64,000 nucleotides of DNA from a candidate division Hyd24-12 bacterium UBA6080 (GTDB taxonomy: Bacteria > Fermentibacterota > Fermentibacteria > Fermentibacterales > JCC-6): the NCBI GenBank assembly GCA_002436025.1, contig DIXM01000003.1, positions 195,454 to 259,453 of the forward strand, read 5' to 3'. Within the stretch, counting starts at the first letter, position 1, and every line of letters begins with the position of its first letter. The notes below the pieces were generated by a model. It was not told the DNA's origin, did no database searches, and was given only the letters and a program-made list of their open reading frames with translations. This document shows positions 24,362-33,413 of the stretch, piece after piece. A program made the position numbers and the translations under genes.

Positions 24362-27046
24362 TCAGTCCTCGGCGAACTGCTTCCAAAGCTCTACCAGCCC
24401 CTCTTCACCCGGTTCCTGACACCACGACCTGTTGACGAACAGGCTCACCATCCTGTTGTTGGATGACGTTGTCTGGGCTTCTATCCGTCTGGCGCCCCAC
24501 TCCCTTGCGATCCGCTCGCAGAAATCGGTGAGGATGCCGCCAAGCCCCCTGTTCTGCCACGGGTCACCCACCAGCACGGCGTATTCGGCGCTGGCAAGCC
24601 CGGGGTCAGCCACCAGGCGTCCCACGCCCAGAAGCTTTCTGCTCCCTTCGACCTCGATCTCGGCCACTATGGCAAGCTCCCTGTCGTAGTCTATGTAGCA
24701 GTGCCGCACCGCGGCCTCATGGCTGGCCCAGTTGTAGAAGAACCTGAACCGCGAGTAGATCGATTCACGGGAGCAGCTTCCCAGAAGCTCCAGCCACATG
24801 GGCTCGTCCTCGGGTCTGATGGGTCTGAGGAGGATCTCCGTGCCGTCCTTCAGCCGGGCCTTCTCGACGAATTCTTCAGGGTACGGCCTGAGCGCCAGGT
24901 GTCCGAAGGGCTTGTCCGGAACACCCCCTGGATCAAGGACGGCCCGGGCGTCCAGGGCAACGGCGCCCTCAGCGGTTACCAGCAGTGGGTTTATGTCAAG
25001 CTCAGTCACCGCCGGGTTGTCACTCGCAAGGTATGACAGCCTCATGACGGTTGTGACAAGGGCGTTCATGTCAACGCCCGGTTTTCCACGGTACCCCTTT
25101 AGAAGAGGCATGATCCGGAGCTTCTCCAGCATTCTCATCACAAGGGTCTCGTTCAGGGGGGGGAAGCCGAGAGTGCTGTCTCCAAGTATCTCCGCGTTCA
25201 CACCACCGGCGCCCAGCATTATCACCGAACCGAACACCGGGTCCCGTTTGAAACCAAGGATCATCTCTACACCTGAAGAGACCTGCGCCATTTTCTGAAC
25301 GGTGACCCCCCTGATCTCGGCGCCGGGTTGCCACCTGGCGGCCTTCTCGACGATCCTTGCGAAGGCCGAGCGCACCTGCGACTGGTCTTTCAGGTTCAAC
25401 TCCACGCCTCCGGCTTCGGTCTTGTGGGTGATGTCCGGCGAGTCCAGCTTGAGTACGACCGGGTAGCCCGCGGTTTCGGCAACGGTAACCGCGGAGTCGG
25501 CGGTTGCCGCAGCGACGGGTGCAGTACCCTGTATGCCGTAGAGTGAAAGCAGGTGTTTCGAGTCCAGCTCGGAGAGGATGGTCCTGCCCCTGACACCTGC
25601 CCGTTCCACGAAGTCGCTGGCCTGTTCCCGCGAAGCGGTGAGCTCGAGACGGATGTCCCGCGGGGTCTGGTGAAGCGACTCGAGGTTGCGGGAGTAGCTT
25701 ACCAGGGTCATGAAAGCCTCGACGGCCTGTTCCGGTGTGGAGTACACGGGAATTCCACGTTCCGCCAGGATCCGGGTGCCTTCCATTACCGACTCGCCAC
25801 CCATCCACGCGGTCAGGATCGGCTTTCTTGTGGTTTCGGCCAGCTTGCCTATACTTCTCGCGACACCGTCCGGCTTCGTCATGGCCTGGGGGGTCAGTAT
25901 CACCAGAAGCGCGTCGACCCCTTTGTCGGATAGAACAATGGAAGAGGCTTTTTCATATCTCTTCGTGCCAGCGTCACCCAGGATGTCAACCGGGTTTGCG
26001 CCTGACCAGAAGCCCGGCAGGCACTCATCAAGGGCCTTGATGCTGTCTTCGGACAGCTCCGCCAATGTTCCGTTCCCTGCCATCAGGGCATCGACCGCCA
26101 TCACCCCGGGGCCGCCTGCGTTTGAGACTATCCCGAGCCTTGGACCCCTGGGAACCTTCTTTCGTCCGATCAATTCGGCGCAGCCGAATATCCCGCCGAC
26201 ATTCAGCACTCTGGCCATCCCCGCCCGGGAGAATGCAGCATCGTACACTGCGTCTTCCGAAACCATGGCGCCCGTATGGGAGGCAGCAACCGCGGCCGAC
26301 CGGGGGAACCTCCCGGCCTTGTAGACTATGATGGGCTTCGACCTGGCGAACGCTCTGGCAGCGGTCATGAAGCGTCTGGCTCGGGTGACAGACTCAACGT
26401 AGAGGATGATGGACTCGGTCGATTCATCTTCTCCGAAGTAGTCGATGAGATCCGAGAAATCAACGTCCAGTGCGTTCCCGACAGAGACGAAGGCCGAAAA
26501 CCCTATCTTTTCCTGCCTTGCCCAGTCCAGCACTGAGGTGCAGAGAGCGCCGGACTGGCTTATGAACGCAATGCTGCCGTTCTCGGGCATTGATGGGGCA
26601 AAACTTGCGTTCAGGTTCATTGCGGGAACGATCACCCCGAGGCAGTTGGGCCCCAGAATCCGCATTCCCGGGTTGCTTCTGTGGATCTCCGCGAGCGTTC
26701 GCTGCATGCGGGCGCCCTCGGGTCCGGCCTCACCGAACCCGGCCGACATTATGATTACACCCTTTATGCCGGCCTCGGCGCATTCCGAAAGGATTCCCTC
26801 CACTTCCCCGGCCGGGGAGCATACCGTTACGAGGTCGGGTGTTCTGGGAAGGGCTCTGATGGAGGGGTAGCAGGGAACCCCCATTACAGCCTCGCTGCCG
26901 GGGTTGACGGGGTAGACCACTCCCCTGAAGGCACCGCCCACGAGGTTGCGCAGCACCCTCCCCCCCACGCTGTTGGGGTTGATGGTCACGCCGGTTATGG
27001 CAATCCTCGTGGGTTTTAGTATGCTGTCGAGCCCGTGAATGTTCAT
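24362..27046 (-). CDS. ADP-forming acyl-CoA synthetase (fused alpha-beta) with C-terminal GNAT domain
   Basis: An 894-residue fusion. Domains in order: CoA-binding Rossmann (1-130), succinyl-CoA-ligase-like (about 150-460) with the phospho-histidine in ASHTGA (His257), ATP-grasp (about 490-715) and a GNAT acetyltransferase (about 735-890, motif VLVGDPWQNRGLGGILTDF). ADP-forming enzymes convert acyl-CoA, ADP and phosphate to acid, CoA and ATP, a common energy step in fermenting anaerobes. The same architecture occurs in protein acetyltransferases of the Pat/PatZ type, which have lost ligase activity. Here the histidine is kept, so both activities are possible. The gene is convergent with the molybdopterin cluster and divergent from the EamA gene. 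Confidence 0.85.
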   Translation of the reverse strand: MNIHGLDSILKPTRIAITGVTINPNSVGGRVLRNLVGGAFRGVVYPVNPGSEAVMGVPCYPSIRALPRTPDLVTVCSPAGEVEGILSECAEAGIKGVIIMSAGFGEAGPEGARMQRTLAEIHRSNPGMRILGPNCLGVIVPAMNLNASFAPSMPENGSIAFISQSGALCTSVLDWARQEKIGFSAFVSVGNALDVDFSDLIDYFGEDESTESIILYVESVTRARRFMTAARAFARSKPIIVYKAGRFPRSAAVAASHTGAMVSEDAVYDAAFSRAGMARVLNVGGIFGCAELIGRKKVPRGPRLGIVSNAGGPGVMAVDALMAGNGTLAELSEDSIKALDECLPGFWSGANPVDILGDAGTKRYEKASSIVLSDKGVDALLVILTPQAMTKPDGVARSIGKLAETTRKPILTAWMGGESVMEGTRILAERGIPVYSTPEQAVEAFMTLVSYSRNLESLHQTPRDIRLELTASREQASDFVERAGVRGRTILSELDSKHLLSLYGIQGTAPVAAATADSAVTVAETAGYPVVLKLDSPDITHKTEAGGVELNLKDQSQVRSAFARIVEKAARWQPGAEIRGVTVQKMAQVSSGVEMILGFKRDPVFGSVIMLGAGGVNAEILGDSTLGFPPLNETLVMRMLEKLRIMPLLKGYRGKPGVDMNALVTTVMRLSYLASDNPAVTELDINPLLVTAEGAVALDARAVLDPGGVPDKPFGHLALRPYPEEFVEKARLKDGTEILLRPIRPEDEPMWLELLGSCSRESIYSRFRFFYNWASHEAAVRHCYIDYDRELAIVAEIEVEGSRKLLGVGRLVADPGLASAEYAVLVGDPWQNRGLGGILTDFCERIAREWGARRIEAQTTSSNNRMVSLFVNRSWCQEPGEEGLVELWKQFAED

Positions 27047-27164
27047 GGTAGCGTGCCTCCGGTTGAGTCTTGTTCCGGGCGTCCTGGTTCTTTTCGGGAT
27101 GTCCGGTTCGCAGTGTCACCGACAGGAATATGTTCACACTTGACCCTTCGTGGAGGAGTACGGT

Positions 27165-28040
27165 TTGAGAACGATCCGGCCACATGGTTCCCAGGGCAGG
27201 GCAAGACTTCTGCTGCTCCTCACGGCGGCCGTATGGGGAATGGCCTTCACGGCACAGCGGGCCGGCATGGAACACATGGGACCCCTGCTTTTCAACGGTG
27301 TCAGGTTCCTTCTCGGCGCGCTGGTCCTTGTTCCTGTTTTCTCTTCGCGGGTTACCAGGGCCATGCTCCTTCCCTCAATCGCGGCGGGGGCCGTTCTGTT
27401 CGCGGGGGCGTCGCTCCAGCAGTGGGGGATGGTCCATACAACGGCATCCAGGGCGGGGTTCATTACCGGCCTCTACATCGTTTTCGTCCCCATTCTGGGA
27501 GCGTTTTCCGGCGAGCGTGAGCCCCGGACAGCGTGGCTGGGCTTTGCCCTGGCCCTGGTGGGGCTGTTCCTTCTCAGTTTCAAGGACGGATTTGATTCCA
27601 CCAATCCGGGAGATGTTCTCGTGCTTCTGGGTGCATTTGCATGGGCCTTTCATGTCAGGCTGATAGGCAGGCTGGCCGTAAAGCTCGATCCGGGGGGGCT
27701 TGCCCTTTGTCAGTTCACAGTCTGCGGAGTCTTCAGCACGCTGATCGCCCTGCTTGCGGGCGAGCCGTTCAGCGGTTTTCAAAACGCCGTCGTACCGCTT
27801 GTCTACAGCGGTTTTCTTTCGGTGGGGCTGGCCTTCACCCTGCAGGTGTTCGCCCAGAAACGGGTGAGGCCCTCCGAGGCTGGCGCTCTGATGGCGCTCG
27901 AGGCTGTCTTCGCTGCTCTGGGCGGATGGCTCATCCTGCACGAAAGCCTGTCTCCCGTGGAACTCACGGGTTGCCTGCTCATGCTTCTGGGAACGCTTCT
28001 GGCAGCCAGGGGGCCGTCTGCCGGACCGGGACGACATTGA
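27165..28040 (+). CDS. EamA/DMT family transporter
   Basis: A 291-residue inner-membrane protein with ten predicted helices arranged as two EamA repeats. The first begins LLLLLTAAVWGMAFTAQRAG and the second DVLVLLGAFAWAFHVRLIGR; the conserved end EAVFAALGGWLILHESLSP is near residue 250. Such drug/metabolite transporters export amino acids or other small molecules; the substrate is unknown. I chose the TTG at 27165 because GTGGAGGAG sits 6 bases upstream; a GTG at 27150 would lie within that ribosome-binding site. Confidence 0.88.
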   Translation: MRTIRPHGSQGRARLLLLLTAAVWGMAFTAQRAGMEHMGPLLFNGVRFLLGALVLVPVFSSRVTRAMLLPSIAAGAVLFAGASLQQWGMVHTTASRAGFITGLYIVFVPILGAFSGEREPRTAWLGFALALVGLFLLSFKDGFDSTNPGDVLVLLGAFAWAFHVRLIGRLAVKLDPGGLALCQFTVCGVFSTLIALLAGEPFSGFQNAVVPLVYSGFLSVGLAFTLQVFAQKRVRPSEAGALMALEAVFAALGGWLILHESLSPVELTGCLLMLLGTLLAARGPSAGPGRH

Positions 28041-28092
28041 CCCGGGACCGTCGCCGGTTTATTCATGCTGGAACCACCGGAAGGAAGCCCGC

Positions 28093-29169
28093 ATGAAACT
28101 GCTCTGCACGGCTGACCTGCACCTGGGGAGAAGCATTCCCCTTCCCGATACTGTGTCCCAGGAAGCTCACGGCCCGGCCCGCGCCTGGAGGCTCATATGC
28201 GACATGGCTGTCAATGAGAGGGTCGACGGCCTTCTGATAGCAGGTGATGCAATAGATTCCGCGAAGAGCTACGCCGAGGGCATGGCCACTTTCCGGCACG
28301 GTCTCAGACGGTTGCAGGCTGCTGGTATCCCGGTGATACTCACCGCCGGGAATCACGACTGGAACCTGCTTCCCGAGGCAGCCATGGGTTTTCCGGGGGT
28401 GGTGCCCCTGGGGCTTGACGGTCGATGGGAAACGCACAGGCTGGGGGAGATCACCATAGCGGGATGGTCCTTTCCCGGCAGGCATCACCGCGAATCACCC
28501 ATGCAGGGTTTTCCCGGCAACATCGGTGGAAGGACGGTCGGGCTCATTCACTGCGACCTGTCCGGAGGCGACAGCCCCTATGCCCCGCTGGCGGTCGGGG
28601 AACTCGATGCCCAACCCGTTGACAGGTGGGTACTGGGCCACATGCACGTTCCGATGGAATCCGGAAGGTTTTTCTACCCGGGTTCTCCGGTGGGGCTCAA
28701 TTCCGGTGAAACCGGGCCACGAAGCGTTGTGATGCTCGATACCGACGGCATGACCACCAAGCGCATCCCGCTTCCGGTTCTTCAATGGAAGATTGTCACG
28801 ATCACCGAGGCCAACCTCATCGAACCGGGTGAAAGCATCGCTTCGCTGGTCGAACGGGTGCTCGACGGAGAAGCCGGATCGGTGCTGACTGGGTTCAGGG
28901 TTTTGTTCAGAGGCCGCACTCGAAGAAGCAGGGATTTCGGGAAAGCCGCTATCACTCTGGACAACGCCTGTTACTCCGGTTACTTCATCCACCAGGCGAT
29001 CAACGATACCAAGCCCTGGCTGGACATCGCCGAGGTTGCCCGGGGCAGGAGGATGAGTTCGCTTCTGGCACGGGAGATCCTTCTCATGGAACCCGGGAGC
29101 GCAGAATACTCCGTGGGCCTCGAACTGCTGGAAGAGCTTCTCGAACAGGAGCGCGGCGTTGAAGCTTAG
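28093..29169 (+). CDS. SbcD/YhaO-like metallophosphoesterase
   Basis: A 358-residue calcineurin-like phosphoesterase. Metal-binding motifs are TADLHLGR (residues 6-13), GDAID near 50, AGNHDW near 86, GLIHCD near 150 and GHMHVP near 180, as in SbcD/Mre11 and YhaO nucleases. It overlaps the following SMC-like ATPase gene by 11 bases. The pair has the same layout as sbcDC and yhaON and probably forms a DNA-end processing complex. GGAAGG precedes the ATG. Confidence 0.85.
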   Translation: MKLLCTADLHLGRSIPLPDTVSQEAHGPARAWRLICDMAVNERVDGLLIAGDAIDSAKSYAEGMATFRHGLRRLQAAGIPVILTAGNHDWNLLPEAAMGFPGVVPLGLDGRWETHRLGEITIAGWSFPGRHHRESPMQGFPGNIGGRTVGLIHCDLSGGDSPYAPLAVGELDAQPVDRWVLGHMHVPMESGRFFYPGSPVGLNSGETGPRSVVMLDTDGMTTKRIPLPVLQWKIVTITEANLIEPGESIASLVERVLDGEAGSVLTGFRVLFRGRTRRSRDFGKAAITLDNACYSGYFIHQAINDTKPWLDIAEVARGRRMSSLLAREILLMEPGSAEYSVGLELLEELLEQERGVEA

Positions 29170-32100
29170 AAGCATTCGGATCATCGCCATGCCGGGCTTT
29201 CCACGGGGAGGCCCCGTTCTCCCGGACCTTTCTTCGGGCATGAATGTTATCGTCGGCGCCAACGGCGCCGGCAAGACAACTTTCACGCGCGCCGTCCGCT
29301 GGCTTCTCTGGCCCTCCACTGCGGACAGGGCAGCCCTGCGTGTGGTATCCGCCCAGACCTTCGACAACATCCCTCTCGAGATAAACCAGAGCTACGCAAG
29401 CGGGCAGTCCCTGCTCAGACTTCCCCCCGACAGCCATGCGGATTGTTTCACGATCACCGCCGACGACCTTTTCGACCAGGGCACGACCACCTTTGCGGAC
29501 AGGGTTAAGCACGCCATCACGGGGCAGGTGTCGGTGAACTCCCTCTACATTCGAGAAGACTCATCGAGAGCCCTGGACATTGAGCTGGAAAGGCATCGGA
29601 ACCGGTACGATGCCAGGGTCAGTGAGATTGAAGCCAAACACCGACTTGTCGTCACCCTGCCCGAACTCCGCGAGAAGCAGGCCGCTGCCGTCAGGGCAGA
29701 ACGAAGGCTTGTCCTGCTGGAAAAGGAACAGGAAAGGCGTGGTCTTCTACGGGTGTTCTCATCCATGAGCGGAATGGAAAGCGCGCTGCCCACCGATCTG
29801 GGGAACGCAAACAGGCTCGGGGATGAGATAAGCGGTTTGAAGGTAAAGGCGGTCGAGATTGACGGGCTGGCAGACGGTTGCCGCCGCAAGCTTTCCGCCT
29901 GCGGCCTCTGCTCGGTGCCCGAATCCCTTGGCGAGATACGCAACACGCTGGAGAGCCTCAGGGAGTTCACCCGCAGGCAAGCCGATCACGAGGAAAGGAT
30001 AGCAGGTCTCTCGAAGACCCTCGACGGGGTCCCCACCAGCGTCAGTATCTTCGATCTCGACACAGTTCTCGCATCAGGGCTCAACCACGAGCGCCTCACG
30101 GAAAGAAAGAGGGAACTGGAGGTCCGCATCGAGGAGTTTGATGGAAGGCTCTCGGGCCTTCAGGAGGAAACCATCGCCCGGGGAAGAAGCCTGCTTGCGC
30201 GCTGGCTTGCCCTGAAGGAACACCGCGATTACATAGTCCCTGCGGGCTTGCTGGTCCTCCTGGCGATTCTGATCCCGGGCGGGAACCATCTGCCCGCGGC
30301 GTTTGCGCTCATTATCCTCGCCGGTTCGCTTCTGATCCCTCCTTTCAGGGCTCAGGGTTTTCAGAAGCTCTACTCGTCGATCACTCTCAGGCAACCTGCC
30401 GCCTGGACCGTTCATGATGTTCTCGGAGTCATCCGTTACCTCGAGGATACCCGGGCTGACGTCGCCACGCGAAACAACCTGGCTGTGGAACTGGCCCAGA
30501 TTGCCAAGGAGATTGGACCCGCGAGTCGGGCATTTCAGGAAATAAAAGAGAAGATGGGTGTCAGCTCTGCTCTGGGTGTTGAGCTCCTGGCGATCCGGAT
30601 GAAGCGTTTTGATGAACTGGACAGCTCCAAGGGTCAGCTTGAGAACGCTGTTTCCAACGCCCGTAGAGCGCTTCAAAAACTCGGAGTCCTGCTTTCAGCG
30701 TACGGGCCTGCCTCGCCGGATTCCCTTGAAAGCGCAGTCAGTCTTGTGGATACCCTCGAGCAGCGTGTGCATGTTTTTGTGCAGGAATCCGAGGCCCTTG
30801 CCGGCTTGCTTGTCAAGGCAGGTGTCGTTTCGGACAGATTGCGTGAAGCCGGGACCGAGTACGACGAGATATTCAGAAGGAACCGTCTCGAGAAGGGGGA
30901 TATCGCCTCCCTCAAGGAGCGTGACTCCCGTCTTCAGGAGTACCGCGACATAGCCCACAGACTGAATCGCTTCGATGTCCCCGATGAAGACACTCCCGCA
31001 TCGGATTCCGACCTTTCCGAGGAAATCCGTCTTACCGGGCAGCTTGCTTCAACCCTTGGCGAAGTCCGCGATAAGGTGGTTCTGGCCATGGCAGCCGAAG
31101 CTGAGATGGAGAAGTCCGTTGAGCTGGTGGAGCTTCTATCCCAGATCGAGAACCTCGAGAGGAAAAAAGATCTCATCGATGACCGCAACCTCAGGATACG
31201 CATCCGGAACAGGCTTCTCGACACCGTTAAGGGGAAGTATCAGGTAGAGATCCAGCCTCCGGTAGTGAACAGGGCATCCGGTCTGCTGACCCGCTTCACT
31301 GGGGGAAGGTACGCCCTCAGCCCCGTGGGTCTTGAAGACAGTGAGGTGGCTGCGCTTGACTCTCAGACGGGACAACCCGTCGCTTTGGGTCACTTGTCCC
31401 GCGGAACAAGGATGCAGCTTCTCCTTGCGCTGAAGATCTCGTTCGCCGAGCTTGTCGAGGCCGGTGACAAACTGCCCCTGGTCTTCGACGAGGTGCTCGC
31501 CAATACCGATCTGACAAGGTTCAGGGAAGTGGCGCATTCAATGGCCGAACTCGCGCTGGAAGACAGGCAGCTTTTCTACCTTACGTGTCAGGAACCCGAT
31601 GCTGCGCTGATCCAGGATGCTTTTCGAAGCGCCGGGGGCGGACCGGTGAGTGTTGTTCGACTTGACCGTACAGGTCCCGGGGAATGGCCGCTTCACCAGA
31701 GCCTGCTTCCGGTCGTGCCGGAGCCCGGCAGCCTTTCCTACGACGAGTATGCACGTCTTCTGGAACCGCCGCGGATTGTTTTCGGCATGCCTCCGGGAGA
31801 GGTTCACCCGGCATGGGTTCTTTCCAACAAGGTAGTGCTGTACAAGCTGCTCGAAGCGGGGCTGGACTCTTTGGGAAAGGCCGTCTCCGCGGGTAAGTCC
31901 GTGCTTGATCCCGTGGAATACGCAGAGATGGAGAAGGCCGCTGCGATGGGGGGGCACGTTCTGGCTGCCTATTCCCGGGGCAGGTCCCCGCAGCTCACGC
32001 GCAAAAACCTCGAGGAGTCTCCCGTGGGCAGGTCGAGATTGTTTGAAGAGGCATGGGTATTGTCGGAGAAGCACGGCCACAGCCCCGAGGCACTTCTCTC

Positions 32101-32332
32101 CGCGCTTCGGGCGAAGGAGGTACCCGGTTTTCGCACGTCTCTCGTTGGTGAACTGGAATCCTTCCTCATGGTAAGGGGTCTTCTTTCGACCGAAGAGCCG
32201 ATGTCCATGGATCAAGCCTGGGTTCAGGTGCTTTCTTCATTCGACCAGGATGGCGGACAGCTCAGGCGCGTTTTCGAAAGACTATGGAGCAACCTGGAAA
32301 AGGGGCATACACAAGGTGAACGCCCCCTTTAA
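29159..32332 (+). CDS. YhaN-like SMC-type ATPase
   Basis: A 1057-residue AAA-type ATPase, partner of the phosphoesterase. Walker A GANGAGKTT is at residues 33-41, long coiled-coil stretches occupy about 150-330 and 440-690, and the C-terminal ATPase lobe carries LSRGTRMQLLLALKISFAEL followed by LPLVFDEVLAN (Walker B). Two adjacent hydrophobic helices interrupt the coiled coil at about 355-395, as in YhaN and unlike SbcC, suggesting membrane attachment. After about residue 830 there is an extra region of some 220 residues not expected in YhaN. A TTG start overlaps the upstream gene. Confidence 0.83.
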   Translation: MKLRSIRIIAMPGFPRGGPVLPDLSSGMNVIVGANGAGKTTFTRAVRWLLWPSTADRAALRVVSAQTFDNIPLEINQSYASGQSLLRLPPDSHADCFTITADDLFDQGTTTFADRVKHAITGQVSVNSLYIREDSSRALDIELERHRNRYDARVSEIEAKHRLVVTLPELREKQAAAVRAERRLVLLEKEQERRGLLRVFSSMSGMESALPTDLGNANRLGDEISGLKVKAVEIDGLADGCRRKLSACGLCSVPESLGEIRNTLESLREFTRRQADHEERIAGLSKTLDGVPTSVSIFDLDTVLASGLNHERLTERKRELEVRIEEFDGRLSGLQEETIARGRSLLARWLALKEHRDYIVPAGLLVLLAILIPGGNHLPAAFALIILAGSLLIPPFRAQGFQKLYSSITLRQPAAWTVHDVLGVIRYLEDTRADVATRNNLAVELAQIAKEIGPASRAFQEIKEKMGVSSALGVELLAIRMKRFDELDSSKGQLENAVSNARRALQKLGVLLSAYGPASPDSLESAVSLVDTLEQRVHVFVQESEALAGLLVKAGVVSDRLREAGTEYDEIFRRNRLEKGDIASLKERDSRLQEYRDIAHRLNRFDVPDEDTPASDSDLSEEIRLTGQLASTLGEVRDKVVLAMAAEAEMEKSVELVELLSQIENLERKKDLIDDRNLRIRIRNRLLDTVKGKYQVEIQPPVVNRASGLLTRFTGGRYALSPVGLEDSEVAALDSQTGQPVALGHLSRGTRMQLLLALKISFAELVEAGDKLPLVFDEVLANTDLTRFREVAHSMAELALEDRQLFYLTCQEPDAALIQDAFRSAGGGPVSVVRLDRTGPGEWPLHQSLLPVVPEPGSLSYDEYARLLEPPRIVFGMPPGEVHPAWVLSNKVVLYKLLEAGLDSLGKAVSAGKSVLDPVEYAEMEKAAAMGGHVLAAYSRGRSPQLTRKNLEESPVGRSRLFEEAWVLSEKHGHSPEALLSALRAKEVPGFRTSLVGELESFLMVRGLLSTEEPMSMDQAWVQVLSSFDQDGGQLRRVFERLWSNLEKGHTQGERPL

Positions 32333-32388
32333 GATATGCCGGCAAACTAAGTTATCTAAGTCCGTCCCCAACCTTTGGAGTTAAAAAA

Positions 32389-32718
32389 ATGAAGGCAGTG
32401 CTTTTCGTGCTGACCCTGGCGGCCATGGCTTACGCTGGAAACGTTTTTGTGGCCGACTACGAATACCAGGCCGACCTGAATGTGTTCGTGGTCGACTACG
32501 AGTACCAGGCGGACCTCTGTGTCTACGTGGTCGAGTACGAGTACCAGGCCGATGAAGATGACTCCCTGTGGTACTTCTGCGACTACGAATACCAGGGGGA
32601 TGTTTCGGTGTATTTCTGCGACTACGAGTACCAGGCCGACCTGTGCATCTTCTACGTCGAGTACGAGTACCAGGCGGGCTGGACCCAGGGCCATCCGTGG
32701 CAGGAGAGGCTTCACTGA
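32389..32718 (+). CDS. Secreted DYEYQ-repeat protein (DUF6150-like)
   Basis: A 109-residue protein with a signal peptide (1-16) followed by six tandem units of about 14-18 residues, each centred on (D/E)YEYQ(A/G) and preceded by an alternating hydrophobic strand such as VFVVDYEYQAD. The repeats are visible in the DNA as TACGAGTACCAGGC-type blocks. This matches the repeat style of DUF6150 proteins, of unknown function. Four cysteines occur in the strands. The regular strand-turn pattern suggests a small beta-solenoid or sheet outside the cytoplasm. The start ATG follows TTTGGAGTTAAAAAA. Confidence 0.8.
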   Translation: MKAVLFVLTLAAMAYAGNVFVADYEYQADLNVFVVDYEYQADLCVYVVEYEYQADEDDSLWYFCDYEYQGDVSVYFCDYEYQADLCIFYVEYEYQAGWTQGHPWQERLH

Positions 32719-32719
32719 G

Positions 32720-33355
32720 GTGAATCACGAGGAACCGACGGAGCACTCAGGCCTTTCCGAGAGGGCCGGGGAACTACTGGGCAGACAGGAGGGCATCGCT
32801 CTCGATTTCAAGGAATCCGTGAGCGCCCTCTCCGCCGAGGACCTTGTCGCGTTTGCCAACACAGAGCACGGGGGAGTCGTTCTTCTGGGAGTGCGGGAAC
32901 TCAGGGACTCCCGCGGAATGCAGCTCGCGGAGATCGTGGGTTGCGAGGTGGGCGACAAGGCCAAGCTTAACATTCTTGGGAAAGCGGAGAGCTGTGTCCC
33001 GCCGGTCGAGGTCAGGGTCATTCTCGAGAACGGAGACGGAGGCAAGCCCTTTCTCAGGGTCGAGATCCCACCGGGAAGGAACCGCCCGTACTGCACCAGC
33101 GGAGGGACCTACAAAGTAAGGGGCGACGCCCGCAACGAAGCCCTTACGCCGGACAAGCTCCTCTCCCTCTTCCTTGAAACCGAGAATGCCAGGTTCGTCA
33201 ACAGGTTCAGGGAAGCCGCCTCGGATCTCGAGGGCAGCCTTCTCGAGGTCAAGAAGAAGCTGGTCGAGGAGATGGGGGACATCTACCGTCAGGTCGACAG
33301 CCTGCGGGCAAGCCTCGAGAAGAACAATTCCACCCCCGGTATTGACAATTTGTAA
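32720..33355 (+). CDS. AlbA_2 (Schlafen-like) domain protein
   Basis: A 211-residue soluble protein. Residues about 25-155 are an AlbA_2 domain: GIALDFKESVSALSAEDLVA, AFANTEHGGVVLLGV, and GRNRPYCTSGGTYKVRGD near residue 125. These domains bind nucleic acids or ATP and occur in transcription regulators and nucleases. A coiled-coil tail (about 160-205) suggests oligomerisation. A GTG start lies one base after the stop of the DYEYQ protein, with GGAGAGG upstream. Its end overlaps the promoter at 33342. Confidence 0.78.
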   Translation: MNHEEPTEHSGLSERAGELLGRQEGIALDFKESVSALSAEDLVAFANTEHGGVVLLGVRELRDSRGMQLAEIVGCEVGDKAKLNILGKAESCVPPVEVRVILENGDGGKPFLRVEIPPGRNRPYCTSGGTYKVRGDARNEALTPDKLLSLFLETENARFVNRFREAASDLEGSLLEVKKKLVEEMGDIYRQVDSLRASLEKNNSTPGIDNL

Positions 33356-33369
33356 AACCTTAATATCAT
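33342..33369 (+). promoter_or_regulatory. Sigma-70-type promoter for the YvlB/DUF2089/DUF4097 module
   Basis: TTGACA (33342-33347), a 16-base AT-rich spacer and TATCAT (33364-33369). The -35 box is perfect and the -10 matches five of six consensus bases. The predicted start is near 33376, 38 bases before the ATG at 33414. It is the clearest promoter in the window and overlaps the upstream stop codon. Confidence 0.7.
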
Positions 33370-33413
33370 TTTGGCAATTCCACGATACCACAAAATGAAA
33401 GGAATTGACTAAA

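Noticed and set aside
32299..32330. AAAGGGG...CCCCTTT pairing at the end of the YhaN-like gene
   Set aside because: A seven-pair stem overlapping the coding end with a 17-base loop; too weak to call.
32450..32680. Short spaced DNA repeats considered as a CRISPR-like array
   Set aside because: They are in-frame DYEYQ codons within a protein with a signal peptide.
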